A program made the translations under genes and the position numbers. Source: Helicobacteraceae bacterium (GTDB lineage: Bacteria > Campylobacterota > Campylobacteria > Campylobacterales > Sulfurimonadaceae). From it: a stretch of DNA of 5,480 nucleotides. Shown here piece after piece: positions 1 to 5,480 of the stretch (position 1 is the first letter of the stretch; each line of letters begins with the position of its first letter). Location: contig JALUJE010000020.1 in assembly GCA_027057185.1 (NCBI GenBank), positions 1-5,480 of the forward strand, written 5' to 3'. Under the pieces are notes generated by a model. The model was not told the DNA's origin. It did no database searches and saw nothing but the letters and a program-made list of their open reading frames with translations.

Positions 1-693
1 GTCTTGATAATACTCAAATGCCTTGTCCAAAATAAAGTTGACCGCACTACGGCGCTGCTCTTTAGAGAGATCCATTTTTAGGTTGTCCAGTCCGCGACCG
101 GAATAGACAAGATGTGAAATATAGATCTTAGAGATGTGGTACTCTTCTGCAAGATTAAAAATATATTCGAGTGAGTGAATGGTCTCCTTGGTCATAGTAA
201 AGCGAATACCCACCTTGGCTCCAGCGTTATTGGCAAGCAATATGGCTTTGAGAGATTCTCTAAAGGCACCTTTGAGACCACGGAAATAGTCATGAGTGGT
301 TTCATCTCCATCAATACTGACACCGACATAATCAAAAGTGTTGACAATACGTTCAATATTTTTATTGGTAAAGTAGAGTCCATTGCTTGAGAGGTAGGTA
401 ATGATGCCGTTAGCTTTACAAAAATCGGCAATTTCAAAAAGATCCTGACGGGTTAGCGGCTCTCCTCCGGAAAAAATAATAAATTTTACGCCGCTCTCTT
501 TCATCTGTAAAATGGTTTTCTTAATCTGCTGTGTAGTGAGTGTATCGACTTCATCCAAACCGGACTTGGAGTAGCAGTGCATACAAGAGAGATTGCAGCG
601 ATTGGTAAAATTCCAAATGGCAATAGAACCGTTAAGCTGACGTTCGGGTCTGTTTTCTACCACTGAAGCAATAAGATTGGTAAGACGAAACAT
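1..693 (-). CDS. nirJ: Heme d1 biosynthesis radical SAM protein NirJ (partial, C-terminus beyond left edge)
   Basis: The frame is open from an ATG at 693-691 to the left edge, giving the first 231 residues with no stop. A radical-SAM cluster motif CNLSCMHC holds C33, C37 and C40 (CxxxCxxC), which bind the 4Fe-4S cluster used to cleave S-adenosylmethionine. SGGEPL at 75-80 is the SAM-binding GGE motif, and VSIDG near 125-129 is a typical barrel strand. The opening MFRLTNLI and the IAIWNFTNRC context match NirJ, which removes propionate side chains during conversion of didecarboxysiroheme to heme d1 in the cytoplasm. The family is usually about 370-400 residues, so the C-terminal part with further cysteines is missing here. 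The start shares one base with the upstream cytochrome stop (TAATG) and has AAGGA about 8 bases ahead, so translation is probably coupled. Location beside nirS supports NirJ over other radical SAM/SPASM proteins such as AhbC or PqqE. Confidence 0.88.
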   Translation of the reverse strand, partial: MFRLTNLIASVVENRPERQLNGSIAIWNFTNRCNLSCMHCYSKSGLDEVDTLTTQQIKKTILQMKESGVKFIIFSGGEPLTRQDLFEIADFCKANGIITYLSSNGLYFTNKNIERIVNTFDYVGVSIDGDETTHDYFRGLKGAFRESLKAILLANNAGAKVGIRFTMTKETIHSLEYIFNLAEEYHISKIYISHLVYSGRGLDNLKMDLSKEQRRSAVNFILDKAFEYYQD

Positions 694-1001
694 TAGTGAT
701 CCTTTTTAAATGAAAGAATATAGCGGGCAATGCATGCTCTTTCATTGTCATTGAGGTCAAGTTTTGGCATGACGGACCGTTGGTGACCAAATGCCTTATA
801 CATTGCTTTAGGATCTAATATATACGCCTCAATCTCTTCAAATGTTCGTTTTGAGGCGATTTGTGTAAATGAAGGTCCAAAGGCAACGGCACTTTGATGA
901 TGACATCCCCAGCAATAGGTTTCAAAAACTTTTTTGCCATCAAGAGATTGTGCCGGTAAAAGAGACCATAAAACTGCGAGTAAAAGAATTGTTTTTTTCA
1001 T
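693..1001 (-). CDS. Periplasmic monoheme cytochrome c (NirC/NirM-like)
   Basis: This 102-residue protein starts with a Sec signal peptide (MKKTILLLAVLWSLLPAQS; likely cleavage near residue 18-19). A single heme c site CWGCH has C30, C33 and H34 as axial ligand, and M78 in SVMPKLD is the likely sixth ligand. FGPSF after the heme site and a closing helix (ERACIARYILSF) give a complete small class-I cytochrome fold. In denitrifiers such cytochromes either donate electrons to NirS (NirM, c551) or assist heme d1 maturation or insertion (NirC, c55X). Coupling to nirJ by a TAATG overlap favours a nir role, but sequence alone does not separate the two, so no symbol is given. C90 and the second histidine H35 are extra and not needed for heme ligation. 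The start has only a weak A-rich leader (AAAGAAAAA) in place of a clear Shine-Dalgarno sequence. Confidence 0.85.
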   Translation of the reverse strand: MKKTILLLAVLWSLLPAQSLDGKKVFETYCWGCHHQSAVAFGPSFTQIASKRTFEEIEAYILDPKAMYKAFGHQRSVMPKLDLNDNERACIARYILSFKKDH

Positions 1002-1026
1002 AATTTTTCTTTGTGTTAGTTTTAAT

Positions 1027-1035
1027 ATTCTACCA
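1027..1035 (-). promoter_or_regulatory. Candidate extended -10 promoter for the cytochrome c-nirJ unit
   Basis: On the minus strand this reads TGGTAGAAT, an extended -10 element (TG-N-TAGAAT, one mismatch to TATAAT in the hexamer at 1032-1027), preceded by a T run. Campylobacterota housekeeping promoters are known for T-rich upstream DNA plus an extended -10 and a poor -35, which fits; no convincing -35 is visible. The expected transcription start near 1019-1020 gives a leader of roughly 18-20 bases before the ATG at 1001. The position after the nirS hairpin makes an independent promoter plausible. Confidence 0.5.
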
Positions 1036-1159
1036 AAAGTATACTTGAATTACGGCTTACAAAGTCCATGAATTAGGGATTTTAGAAAGATGACGGTATC
1101 AATAAGGAGAATATTGTTTTTAGTGGAATATTAGTATTACATGTAAATTTCAAAGAAGA

Positions 1160-1179
1160 TTCTCCTCAAAAGAGGAGAA
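1160..1179 (-). terminator. Hairpin terminator candidate after nirS
   Basis: A perfect 8-bp inverted repeat (TTCTCCTC / GAGGAGAA) around a 4-base loop begins 6 bases past the nirS stop codon. On the minus strand it is followed by TCTTCTTTG, which is T-rich but not a clean T run. It can therefore work as a Rho-independent terminator, probably incomplete, or as a 3' stabilising hairpin for the abundant nirS mRNA. On the plus strand the bases following the stem are AATAAGTTTATG, a poorer tail, so the minus-strand reading is preferred. Confidence 0.65.
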
Positions 1180-1185
1180 ATAAGT

Positions 1186-2826
1186 TTATGCGCCTGGAAT
1201 GGTTTGTCTGTGCTCAATGGAGTACGTAAATGTTGGGGTAGTTAGACCCTCAATATACTTCACAAATTTACCTGTTTTAGCTTCATAAATACCGATACGT
1301 CCCGCATTCCATTCAGAAATCATGGTCCAGTGACCGTGGTTTGCCGGTTCTGCATGTAAAATTCGAGGCGTGATTGCCTTACCTTTTGCATCTTTAACGG
1401 TTGGAACGTTCCATTTGTAGAGAATTTTATGTGTGACCGGATCTGTTACCGTGCCCTGTTTTTTACCAACGGTAATAATACGATCTAGCTCAAGAGTCTG
1501 TTTATTGATAAGGTGAACCTTATTCCAGTTAGTTTCACCGCCAAGTACATTGTCTGCCCATAGAAATGGAGTGTGCTCAGATGTACCGATAAAGAGTCCA
1601 CCGCCACCAATTGGAATCTGACGAATAACATCAAAGTTATCATCCCAAATAGTAACTTGACCTAAGTTCATGTTAACTGTAGCACCCAGTTGTTGTCCTA
1701 GACCTTCGTGAAACCATGAAGAACCTTGACCCGGGTGTGGTTTTGCCGAAGGACCGGTATAGATTTTTGTGACCAATGTTTTGGTTTTAAAATCAACAAC
1801 ACCGATAACATCACTACCTTGCGAAGCAATAAAGAGGTAGCGACCTATCTCTTTTCCTTCGTTTAAGAAACCGTCATGCAGAATTTTACCGATATTTGGA
1901 ATATCACCCACAATTGGAAAATCCGGTTTGGAGTAGTCAACAATATATACATGACCGCCATCTTTGAGTGCAAAAGCAATATATGGCCCATACGGCGTAT
2001 CAAAAATACCGGCAACACGTGAAGAACCGATATTGCCATCTGGGTCAATCACGCTGGATGTAGGATAGACTTTTAACGGTTCAAGTGTCATGGCATCCAT
2101 CAACACGGCACCACCGGGTACATAGTTACCTGCCATCAGATATTTACCATCAGGTGACACGGCAAGACCGCGAGAGTCGCTTCCCACTTGACACTGAGCA
2201 ATTTTTTGTTGTCCGGGAGTATTGAGATCAAACATTGTGACCAAACCGGAACGAGAAATGGAGTAGGCATAACGAGGTTGACGCTTATTCGTTACGGTAA
2301 CGTGAACGGCAAATCCCGCTGGGTGTTTTGACAATATTTTTCCTGTAGTACCATCAACAAAAGCAACGCGTTCAGCATCACGCTCAGTTACAAAACAGAT
2401 ATCAGTATTTTTCTTAACATCTACAGCCTGTGGATATTTTTTATAAAATTCAATTCTGTCATTAAGTTTTTCCCAGCCGTCTTTGACTGCTTGAAGGGTT
2501 AACTGCTTGACTTTTTGACCTTTAAAGTGCTGGAGATAATCCACCATTTTATCGGCATCGCCTTTTGAAAACTTTTCTTTAAATGGTGGCATGGCAGTAC
2601 CAGATCTACCATTTAAAATGGTTTCGGCAAGTACATAGGCATTTTTTTTGGAAATCACTTTGGGACGCAAGTCGGAACCAACACCCCCTTCATGATTTGG
2701 TCCATGACATCCCTGACACTCTTTTTCAAAAACTTTCTCTACATCCATCTTGGACGTTCCAGCGATTAAGCCGGTTGACACTACTGCAAATGCAGCAACT
2801 GAAGTAACAATTTTGTGTAATCTCAT
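1186..2826 (-). CDS. nirS: Cytochrome cd1 nitrite reductase NirS
   Basis: NirS reduces nitrite to nitric oxide in the periplasm. The 546-residue protein has a Sec signal peptide (residues 1 to about 22), a cytochrome c domain with CQGCH (C37, C40, H41) and likely ligand M79 in TAMPPF, and a heme d1 eight-bladed propeller from about 140 to the end. H175 in FAVHVTV fits the proximal d1 ligand, and H317 in ILHDG and H364 in KPHPGQG fit the two distal catalytic histidines (His345 and His388 in Paracoccus pantotrophus, by remembered alignment). The spacings H175-H317 (142) and H317-H364 (47) are close to that protein's (145 and 43). Having both catalytic histidines argues for NirS over the d1 dehydrogenase NirN or NirF. 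Length is within the usual 540-600. The ATG has AAAGGGGG 8 bases upstream. It lies 49 bases after the small membrane-protein gene and is followed by a hairpin. Confidence 0.93.
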   Translation of the reverse strand: MRLHKIVTSVAAFAVVSTGLIAGTSKMDVEKVFEKECQGCHGPNHEGGVGSDLRPKVISKKNAYVLAETILNGRSGTAMPPFKEKFSKGDADKMVDYLQHFKGQKVKQLTLQAVKDGWEKLNDRIEFYKKYPQAVDVKKNTDICFVTERDAERVAFVDGTTGKILSKHPAGFAVHVTVTNKRQPRYAYSISRSGLVTMFDLNTPGQQKIAQCQVGSDSRGLAVSPDGKYLMAGNYVPGGAVLMDAMTLEPLKVYPTSSVIDPDGNIGSSRVAGIFDTPYGPYIAFALKDGGHVYIVDYSKPDFPIVGDIPNIGKILHDGFLNEGKEIGRYLFIASQGSDVIGVVDFKTKTLVTKIYTGPSAKPHPGQGSSWFHEGLGQQLGATVNMNLGQVTIWDDNFDVIRQIPIGGGGLFIGTSEHTPFLWADNVLGGETNWNKVHLINKQTLELDRIITVGKKQGTVTDPVTHKILYKWNVPTVKDAKGKAITPRILHAEPANHGHWTMISEWNAGRIGIYEAKTGKFVKYIEGLTTPTFTYSIEHRQTIPGA

Positions 2827-2853
2827 TATTTTTTCCCCCTTTAATAAGATTGA

Positions 2854-2871
2854 GAGCAGACGAATCCGCTC
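2854..2871 (-). other. UUCG-loop RNA hairpin between the small ORF and nirS
   Basis: In the transcript this reads GAGCGGA-UUCG-UCUGCUC: a 7-bp stem with one G-U pair closing a UUCG tetraloop. It sits in the 49-base gap, 4 bases after the small ORF stop and 11 bases before the nirS Shine-Dalgarno. No T run follows (UCAAUCUUAUU), so a full terminator is unlikely. An mRNA processing or stability element, or partial attenuation between nor and nirS, is possible. The A-U closing pair means it lacks the extra-stable C(UUCG)G form. Confidence 0.45.
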
Positions 2872-2875
2872 CTAC

Positions 2876-3031
2876 CTAATTCTCTTCGTGTTCAATGCGT
2901 TTCTTCTCTTGTCTATAGATCCAAATCATTGGAAGTATAATAATAGTGTGAAGAAAAATTGTTAACGTCAATGGTCCTTGATTGAGCCAACCAAAGAAAC
3001 TTGGCACTACGTCTACAAACGGTTCAAACAT
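2876..3031 (-). CDS. 51-residue single-helix membrane protein between norB and nirS
   Basis: An ATG at 3031-3029 opens a 51-codon frame ending in TAG at 2878-2876. A near-perfect Shine-Dalgarno, AAGGAG, lies 7 bases upstream and overlaps the norB stop codon, so the gene is very likely translated and coupled to norB. The N-terminal 20 residues look like an amphipathic or interfacial segment (FFGWLNQGP). Residues about 21-39 form one hydrophobic helix (LTLTIFLHTIIILPMIWIY), and a charged tail RQEKKRIEHEEN follows. By the positive-inside rule the tail is cytoplasmic and the N-terminus periplasmic. I do not recognise the family. Its size and single helix resemble accessory subunits such as CcoQ of cbb3 oxidases, and NorB belongs to the same superfamily, so a NorBC accessory or assembly role is a reasonable inference but unproven. 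Confidence 0.75.
   Translation of the reverse strand: MFEPFVDVVPSFFGWLNQGPLTLTIFLHTIIILPMIWIYRQEKKRIEHEEN
2937..2965 (-). promoter_or_regulatory. Possible internal sigma70-type promoter ahead of nirS
   Basis: On the minus strand TTAACA (2965-2960) and TATTAT (2942-2937) are separated by 17 bases, each one mismatch from the sigma70 consensus. It lies inside the 51-residue gene, and transcription would start near 2929-2930, giving about a 100-base leader that includes the UUCG hairpin. AT-rich coding DNA produces such matches by chance, so this is tentative. If real, it would let nirS be expressed separately from norCB. Confidence 0.25.
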
Positions 3032-3038
3032 AATATCT

Positions 3039-3044
3039 CTCCTT
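3039..3044 (-). promoter_or_regulatory. Shine-Dalgarno of the 51-residue gene, overlapping the norB stop
   Basis: The minus strand reads TAAGGAGAGATATTATG: the norB stop TAA supplies the first two bases of AAGGAG, and the ATG follows 7 bases later. This spacing is ideal and decides the start of the small gene. It also suggests that ribosomes finishing norB re-initiate directly on it. Confidence 0.75.
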
Positions 3045-4476
3045 ATCGTTGATGTACCGGATTTTTACCGGTAGTTAAGAAATCTTTTGCCAATAATGCA
3101 AACCCTAGAAACATCACGACACCCATGAGCAGTCTCCAATCCATTGCCTGTGCAAACCACATACCCGACTGTCCGTCAAAGTAACCTGCCCATGTAGCAC
3201 CCATCTGTGCACGAGAGACCAGAACTTGAACATATCCGGCAACGGTGAGCGCTACCGTCATACCCATCATACCTCCAGTCAGTAGGCTTACCGACCAGAT
3301 AGATGATCGGGTATGGTTCATGACTTTGATACCGTTAGTACCCTGTATGGCAATATACATCATACCAATTAAAATGGTAGCATAAGCACCGAAAAATGCT
3401 AGGTGTCCATGTGCCGAGGTGAACTGTGTTCCGTGAGTATACAAGTTTACCTGTGGCAGTGTATGGAAAAATCCCCAGATACCGGCACCCAAAAAGTTTC
3501 CAAATGCGTTTAGGACAAACCAGGTAAATGCCGGTTTGTTTCGAATAACAGACACTTCTAGACCCTGAGCATCCTGTTCTCCTTGAGTTTTACCCCAGTC
3601 ATAAAGAACGTGAATGAACATAGCAACCAACGGCAATGGCTCTAATGCCGAGAACAGTGCGCCAATTTCCCACCAATATTCCGGAGTACCGATCCAGAAG
3701 TAGTGGTGACCCATTCCAAGAATACCAGAACCAAAGAGCATGGTAACTTCAATCCATAACCACATCTCAACAACTTTGCGATGTGCGCCAAGCATAGTAA
3801 TAAGACCATACGCTGCAAGAGCACCGACATAGACCTCCCATGTGGCTTCAACCCAGAGGTGAATGACCCACCACCACCAGTACTGATCCATAGAGATATT
3901 GTCAGTAAAGAACATACCACATAAATACAGACCGGCAAAGGCAATCATATCTGCCATCAGTACGGTAACAATACCGGTTTGTTTTCCTTTCATTCCGGTT
4001 AGGAAAAGGTTGGCAACAAAACCGAGTGCTACGACAACAATGCCAAGGTCTGCCCAGCGTGGTGCTTCAATATATTCCCGTCCTTCATGAATAAACCAGA
4101 TGGACATCTCATCGGCAGAACCTACCTGAATAAACAGGTATACTAGGACAACAACAACAATCGCTGCTGCAAATACCCAAAAAAGTAGTTTACCAATTTT
4201 GATACCGACCGTTTCGATGCCCGTTTCATCAGGCAACAACCAATATACAGCACCAAACATTGCAAAAACCATCCACACAACAAGAGCGTTAATATGTAAC
4301 ATTCTAGCAACTGAAAAGTCAAGCACTTCAAATAGAAAACCGGGCATGACATACTGAATTGCCGCCACTAAACCAAAAAGGAGTTGTGCGCCAAACAAAA
4401 TAGCTGCAAATGTAAAATACCATGTTGCCAACTCTTTTGATTCACTTCCAATACCTGTTAAATGATTATTTGCCAT
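3043..4476 (-). CDS. norB: Nitric oxide reductase catalytic subunit NorB (cNOR)
   Basis: NorB is the heme-copper-superfamily subunit that reduces two NO to N2O in the cytoplasmic membrane, taking electrons from NorC. At 477 residues it matches the usual length of cytochrome-c-dependent NorB (about 450-475) and lacks the long N-terminal extension of quinol-dependent qNOR. The chain is strongly hydrophobic with about 12 helices. Ligands are all present: H61 (RMLHINAL) and H358 for low-spin heme b, H356 (SAHGHLAF) for heme b3, and H206 (VIHLWVE), H257 and H258 (GMGHHYF) for FeB. E210 and E279 (ALEPLP) match the conserved FeB-site glutamates (Glu211 and Glu280 in Pseudomonas aeruginosa). It starts inside the end of norC, overlapping by 11 bases, with AAGGAG 6 bases before the ATG. 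Its stop lies 11 bases before the next small gene. No norQ or norD activation genes are in the window. Confidence 0.96.
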   Translation of the reverse strand: MANNHLTGIGSESKELATWYFTFAAILFGAQLLFGLVAAIQYVMPGFLFEVLDFSVARMLHINALVVWMVFAMFGAVYWLLPDETGIETVGIKIGKLLFWVFAAAIVVVVLVYLFIQVGSADEMSIWFIHEGREYIEAPRWADLGIVVVALGFVANLFLTGMKGKQTGIVTVLMADMIAFAGLYLCGMFFTDNISMDQYWWWWVIHLWVEATWEVYVGALAAYGLITMLGAHRKVVEMWLWIEVTMLFGSGILGMGHHYFWIGTPEYWWEIGALFSALEPLPLVAMFIHVLYDWGKTQGEQDAQGLEVSVIRNKPAFTWFVLNAFGNFLGAGIWGFFHTLPQVNLYTHGTQFTSAHGHLAFFGAYATILIGMMYIAIQGTNGIKVMNHTRSSIWSVSLLTGGMMGMTVALTVAGYVQVLVSRAQMGATWAGYFDGQSGMWFAQAMDWRLLMGVVMFLGFALLAKDFLTTGKNPVHQR

Positions 4477-5152
4477 GAACTGCTCCTTCTATTTTTCCAA
4501 AGTTTCTTGGGAAACCATTCGTATCAATGGATGACATATGTTTTAAGAAGGCAACCAATCCTTTAGCTTCTTCAGCAGTGATACCAAGGTTGGGCATCAT
4601 TCGAGAATGCGTAGGATATTTGGAAGGATTTTGTAAAAACTCTGCCATCGCCTCTTCTTTAGTATTTTTTCCTGTCATTGCCTGCATAGAACCATCAGGT
4701 CCCCACTGCGGATCGAGCCATGCTTTTGTAAGATCGGGTGCATAATACGCGCCATTTCCAAGAAGGGTATGACAGTTCATACAATTTTTAACCTGCGATC
4801 CCAATTTTCCCAAATGAAGCAACTCGGTCGCCTCTTCTTCGGACCAGTCATCACGCCCGAAAAACTTCTCTTTCTCTTGAAACAGTGACATTCCTTGACC
4901 ATCATTTCCCCCAATGATAGGCACTTCATGTCCCCGTTTGCTACTCATTTCATACGTAATTTTATAGTTAATAACCGTAGGGCCTGGTACCCGTTTTGTT
5001 ACGCCGTTTTTTAGATCTGAATCCGTTCCTATTGTTATTTGAGCCATCGTATCAAACGTTAACCAAATCAACAGTACCGATGCAAATCCCGTAATCCAAG
5101 CTGCTGAACGTTGCCAGAAGCGATTGTCACTCCATACAGATTTCTTAGCCAC
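4466..5152 (-). CDS. norC: Nitric oxide reductase cytochrome c subunit NorC, extended form
   Basis: NorC passes electrons from periplasmic cytochrome c or cupredoxin to NorB. This 228-residue protein has one N-terminal anchor helix (about 14-35), uncleaved and facing the periplasm. The heme c site CMNCH (C124, C127, H128) leads into TLLGNGAYYAPDL, a NorC signature. M186 in RMMPNLG is the likely axial methionine (M185 adjacent), and the end MSSIDTNGFPRN matches the conserved NorC C-terminus. The usual protein is about 146-150 residues; the excess is mostly a charged, polar stretch from about 50 to 105 between the anchor and the heme domain. The start codon is GTG: GAGGAG lies 5 bases upstream and the next methionine, M36, would delete the anchor. 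norB overlaps its 3' end by 11 bases, indicating co-translation. The preceding gene ends 38 bases upstream. Confidence 0.93.
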   Translation of the reverse strand: MAKKSVWSDNRFWQRSAAWITGFASVLLIWLTFDTMAQITIGTDSDLKNGVTKRVPGPTVINYKITYEMSSKRGHEVPIIGGNDGQGMSLFQEKEKFFGRDDWSEEEATELLHLGKLGSQVKNCMNCHTLLGNGAYYAPDLTKAWLDPQWGPDGSMQAMTGKNTKEEAMAEFLQNPSKYPTHSRMMPNLGITAEEAKGLVAFLKHMSSIDTNGFPRNFGKIEGAVHGK

Positions 5153-5157
5153 GTGTA

Positions 5158-5163
5158 CTCCTC
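5158..5163 (-). promoter_or_regulatory. Shine-Dalgarno that fixes the GTG start of norC
   Basis: The minus strand reads AAGAGGAGTACACGTGGCT, with GAGGAG separated by 5 bases from GTG. No ATG in the same frame lies close by, so this site decides the norC start. Confidence 0.7.
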
Positions 5164-5190
5164 TTATCTTGTTGTAAAATATACATCTTT

Positions 5191-5480
5191 TTAATGCTCA
5201 TTTTCTTTATGAACATGATCTTGCATATAATAAACTGCATGCGGAAGTAATAACAACCCAATTGCAGCAATTACCAACGCCTTAGCTGTAAAATCCCCGA
5301 CATGCATCAAACTCCCCATAGTGTAGAGACAATATGCAGTGAGCATCCAAAACAGGTAGGCAAAAGGCATTGCCCATTTTTTCAGTATGTTCACCTTTAC
5401 AGCCGTATATATACCAACGTAAAATCCCCCAAATACTAGAACAAGTGCTGAAGACACAAAAATAGGCAAGAAATCATCAA
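5191..5480 (-). CDS. Small three-helix membrane protein of unknown function (N-terminus beyond right edge)
   Basis: The frame is open from the right edge to TAA at 5193-5191, giving 95 visible residues beginning DDFLPIFVSS. A TTG at 5469 could be read as a start, but the 11 bases before it show no Shine-Dalgarno, and the ATG at 5477-5475 is in another frame, so the true start most likely lies just outside. Three hydrophobic helices are visible: about 4-26, 36-56 and 65-85. They are joined by a basic loop (KVNILKKW), which suggests that the first loop is cytoplasmic. The tail is short and polar with several histidines (MQDHVHKENEH). I do not recognise the family. Its place 38 bases ahead of norC, same strand, suggests a nor-operon role, perhaps analogous to the small accessory proteins NorE/NorF, but no sequence motif supports homology to them. 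Confidence 0.7.
   Translation of the reverse strand, partial: DDFLPIFVSSALVLVFGGFYVGIYTAVKVNILKKWAMPFAYLFWMLTAYCLYTMGSLMHVGDFTAKALVIAAIGLLLLPHAVYYMQDHVHKENEH

Larger units (their letters stand above)
1002..1185. other. Intergenic region between nirS and the cytochrome c gene
   Basis: This 184-base gap is AT-rich and is the longest non-coding stretch in the window. It holds the hairpin after nirS (1160-1179) and the extended -10 candidate (1027-1035). Two copies of GAATATT at 1109-1115 and 1126-1132 are visible but their role is unknown. No coding frame with a credible ribosome binding site and no tRNA-like structure was seen on either strand. No good FNR/NNR-type palindrome (TTGAT-N4-ATCAA) was found; only a half site TTGAT lies on the minus strand near 1098-1102. 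Confidence 0.7.

Noticed and set aside
175..437. Open frames on both strands inside nirJ
   Set aside because: They are shadows of the nirJ frame, which has clear radical-SAM motifs; no ribosome binding site or recognisable protein.
1086..1103. Possible FNR/NNR-type operator (TTGAT half site on the minus strand) upstream of the cytochrome gene
   Set aside because: Only one half matches; the second half (TCATC) agrees poorly with ATCAA, and the site is about 70 bases from the proposed -10.
1090..1134. 14-codon plus-strand mini-frame in the intergenic gap
   Set aside because: No Shine-Dalgarno and no conserved feature; this length is expected by chance.
2583..2965. Plus-strand open frames over the 5' end of nirS and the junction
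   Set aside because: Antisense to well-supported genes, with no recognisable domain and no convincing Shine-Dalgarno.
2976..2990. FNR-like half site ATCAA on the minus strand upstream of the possible internal nirS promoter
   Set aside because: The partner half is off by one base in spacing and by sequence, and it lies in coding DNA of the 51-residue gene.
3642..4352. Alternative frames within norB on both strands
   Set aside because: They mirror the hydrophobic codon composition of norB and have no independent support.
4527..4745. Plus-strand 72-residue frame inside norC
   Set aside because: Antisense to the NorC heme domain, which is clearly real; composition is that of a shadow frame.
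5153..5190. Promoter-like TGTATATT in the gap ahead of norC
   Set aside because: The gap is only 38 bases, the TG lacks the extra base of an extended -10, and no -35 is evident; read-through from the upstream gene is simpler.
1..5480. Mobile elements, CRISPR arrays, tRNA or rRNA genes
   Set aside because: No transposase, repeat-spacer pattern, terminal inverted repeats or RNA-gene structure was seen; all genes are intact or cut only by the window edges.

Overview
The window is a compact denitrification segment, with every supported gene on the minus strand, so transcription runs from right to left. Base composition is moderately AT-rich and spacing is tight. The cd1-type nitrite reductase next to a cytochrome-c nitric oxide reductase, and the weakly -35-dependent promoter style, suggest a denitrifying Campylobacterota (Epsilonproteobacteria) relative such as Sulfurimonas or Sulfurovum. 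This placement is inference from gene content and protein style; no phylogenetic marker is present.

Layout in transcription order. (1) 5480-5191: 3' part of a small three-helix membrane protein of unknown function, running off the right edge. (2) 5152-4466: NorC, the membrane-anchored cytochrome c subunit of nitric oxide reductase, with a GTG start and an unusually long linker before the heme domain. (3) 4476-3043: NorB, the catalytic subunit, overlapping norC by 11 bases and keeping all expected heme and FeB ligands. (4) 3031-2876: a 51-residue single-helix membrane protein whose Shine-Dalgarno sequence overlaps the norB stop codon; its short length makes it easy to miss. (5) A UUCG-loop hairpin at 2871-2854, then NirS (2826-1186), the periplasmic cytochrome cd1 nitrite reductase. 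(6) A strong hairpin at 1179-1160 closes this block. (7) A 184-base gap carries an extended -10 promoter candidate for a second unit: a monoheme periplasmic cytochrome c (1001-693) and, sharing one base with it (TAATG), the heme d1 radical-SAM enzyme NirJ, cut by the left edge.

Together the genes cover nitrite to NO (NirS), NO to N2O (NorBC), an electron carrier or d1-maturation cytochrome, and one step of heme d1 synthesis (NirJ). Keeping NirS and NorBC in one apparent transcriptional block fits the need to remove toxic NO as it forms. The least explained items are the two small membrane proteins flanking norCB and the extra domain in NorC.
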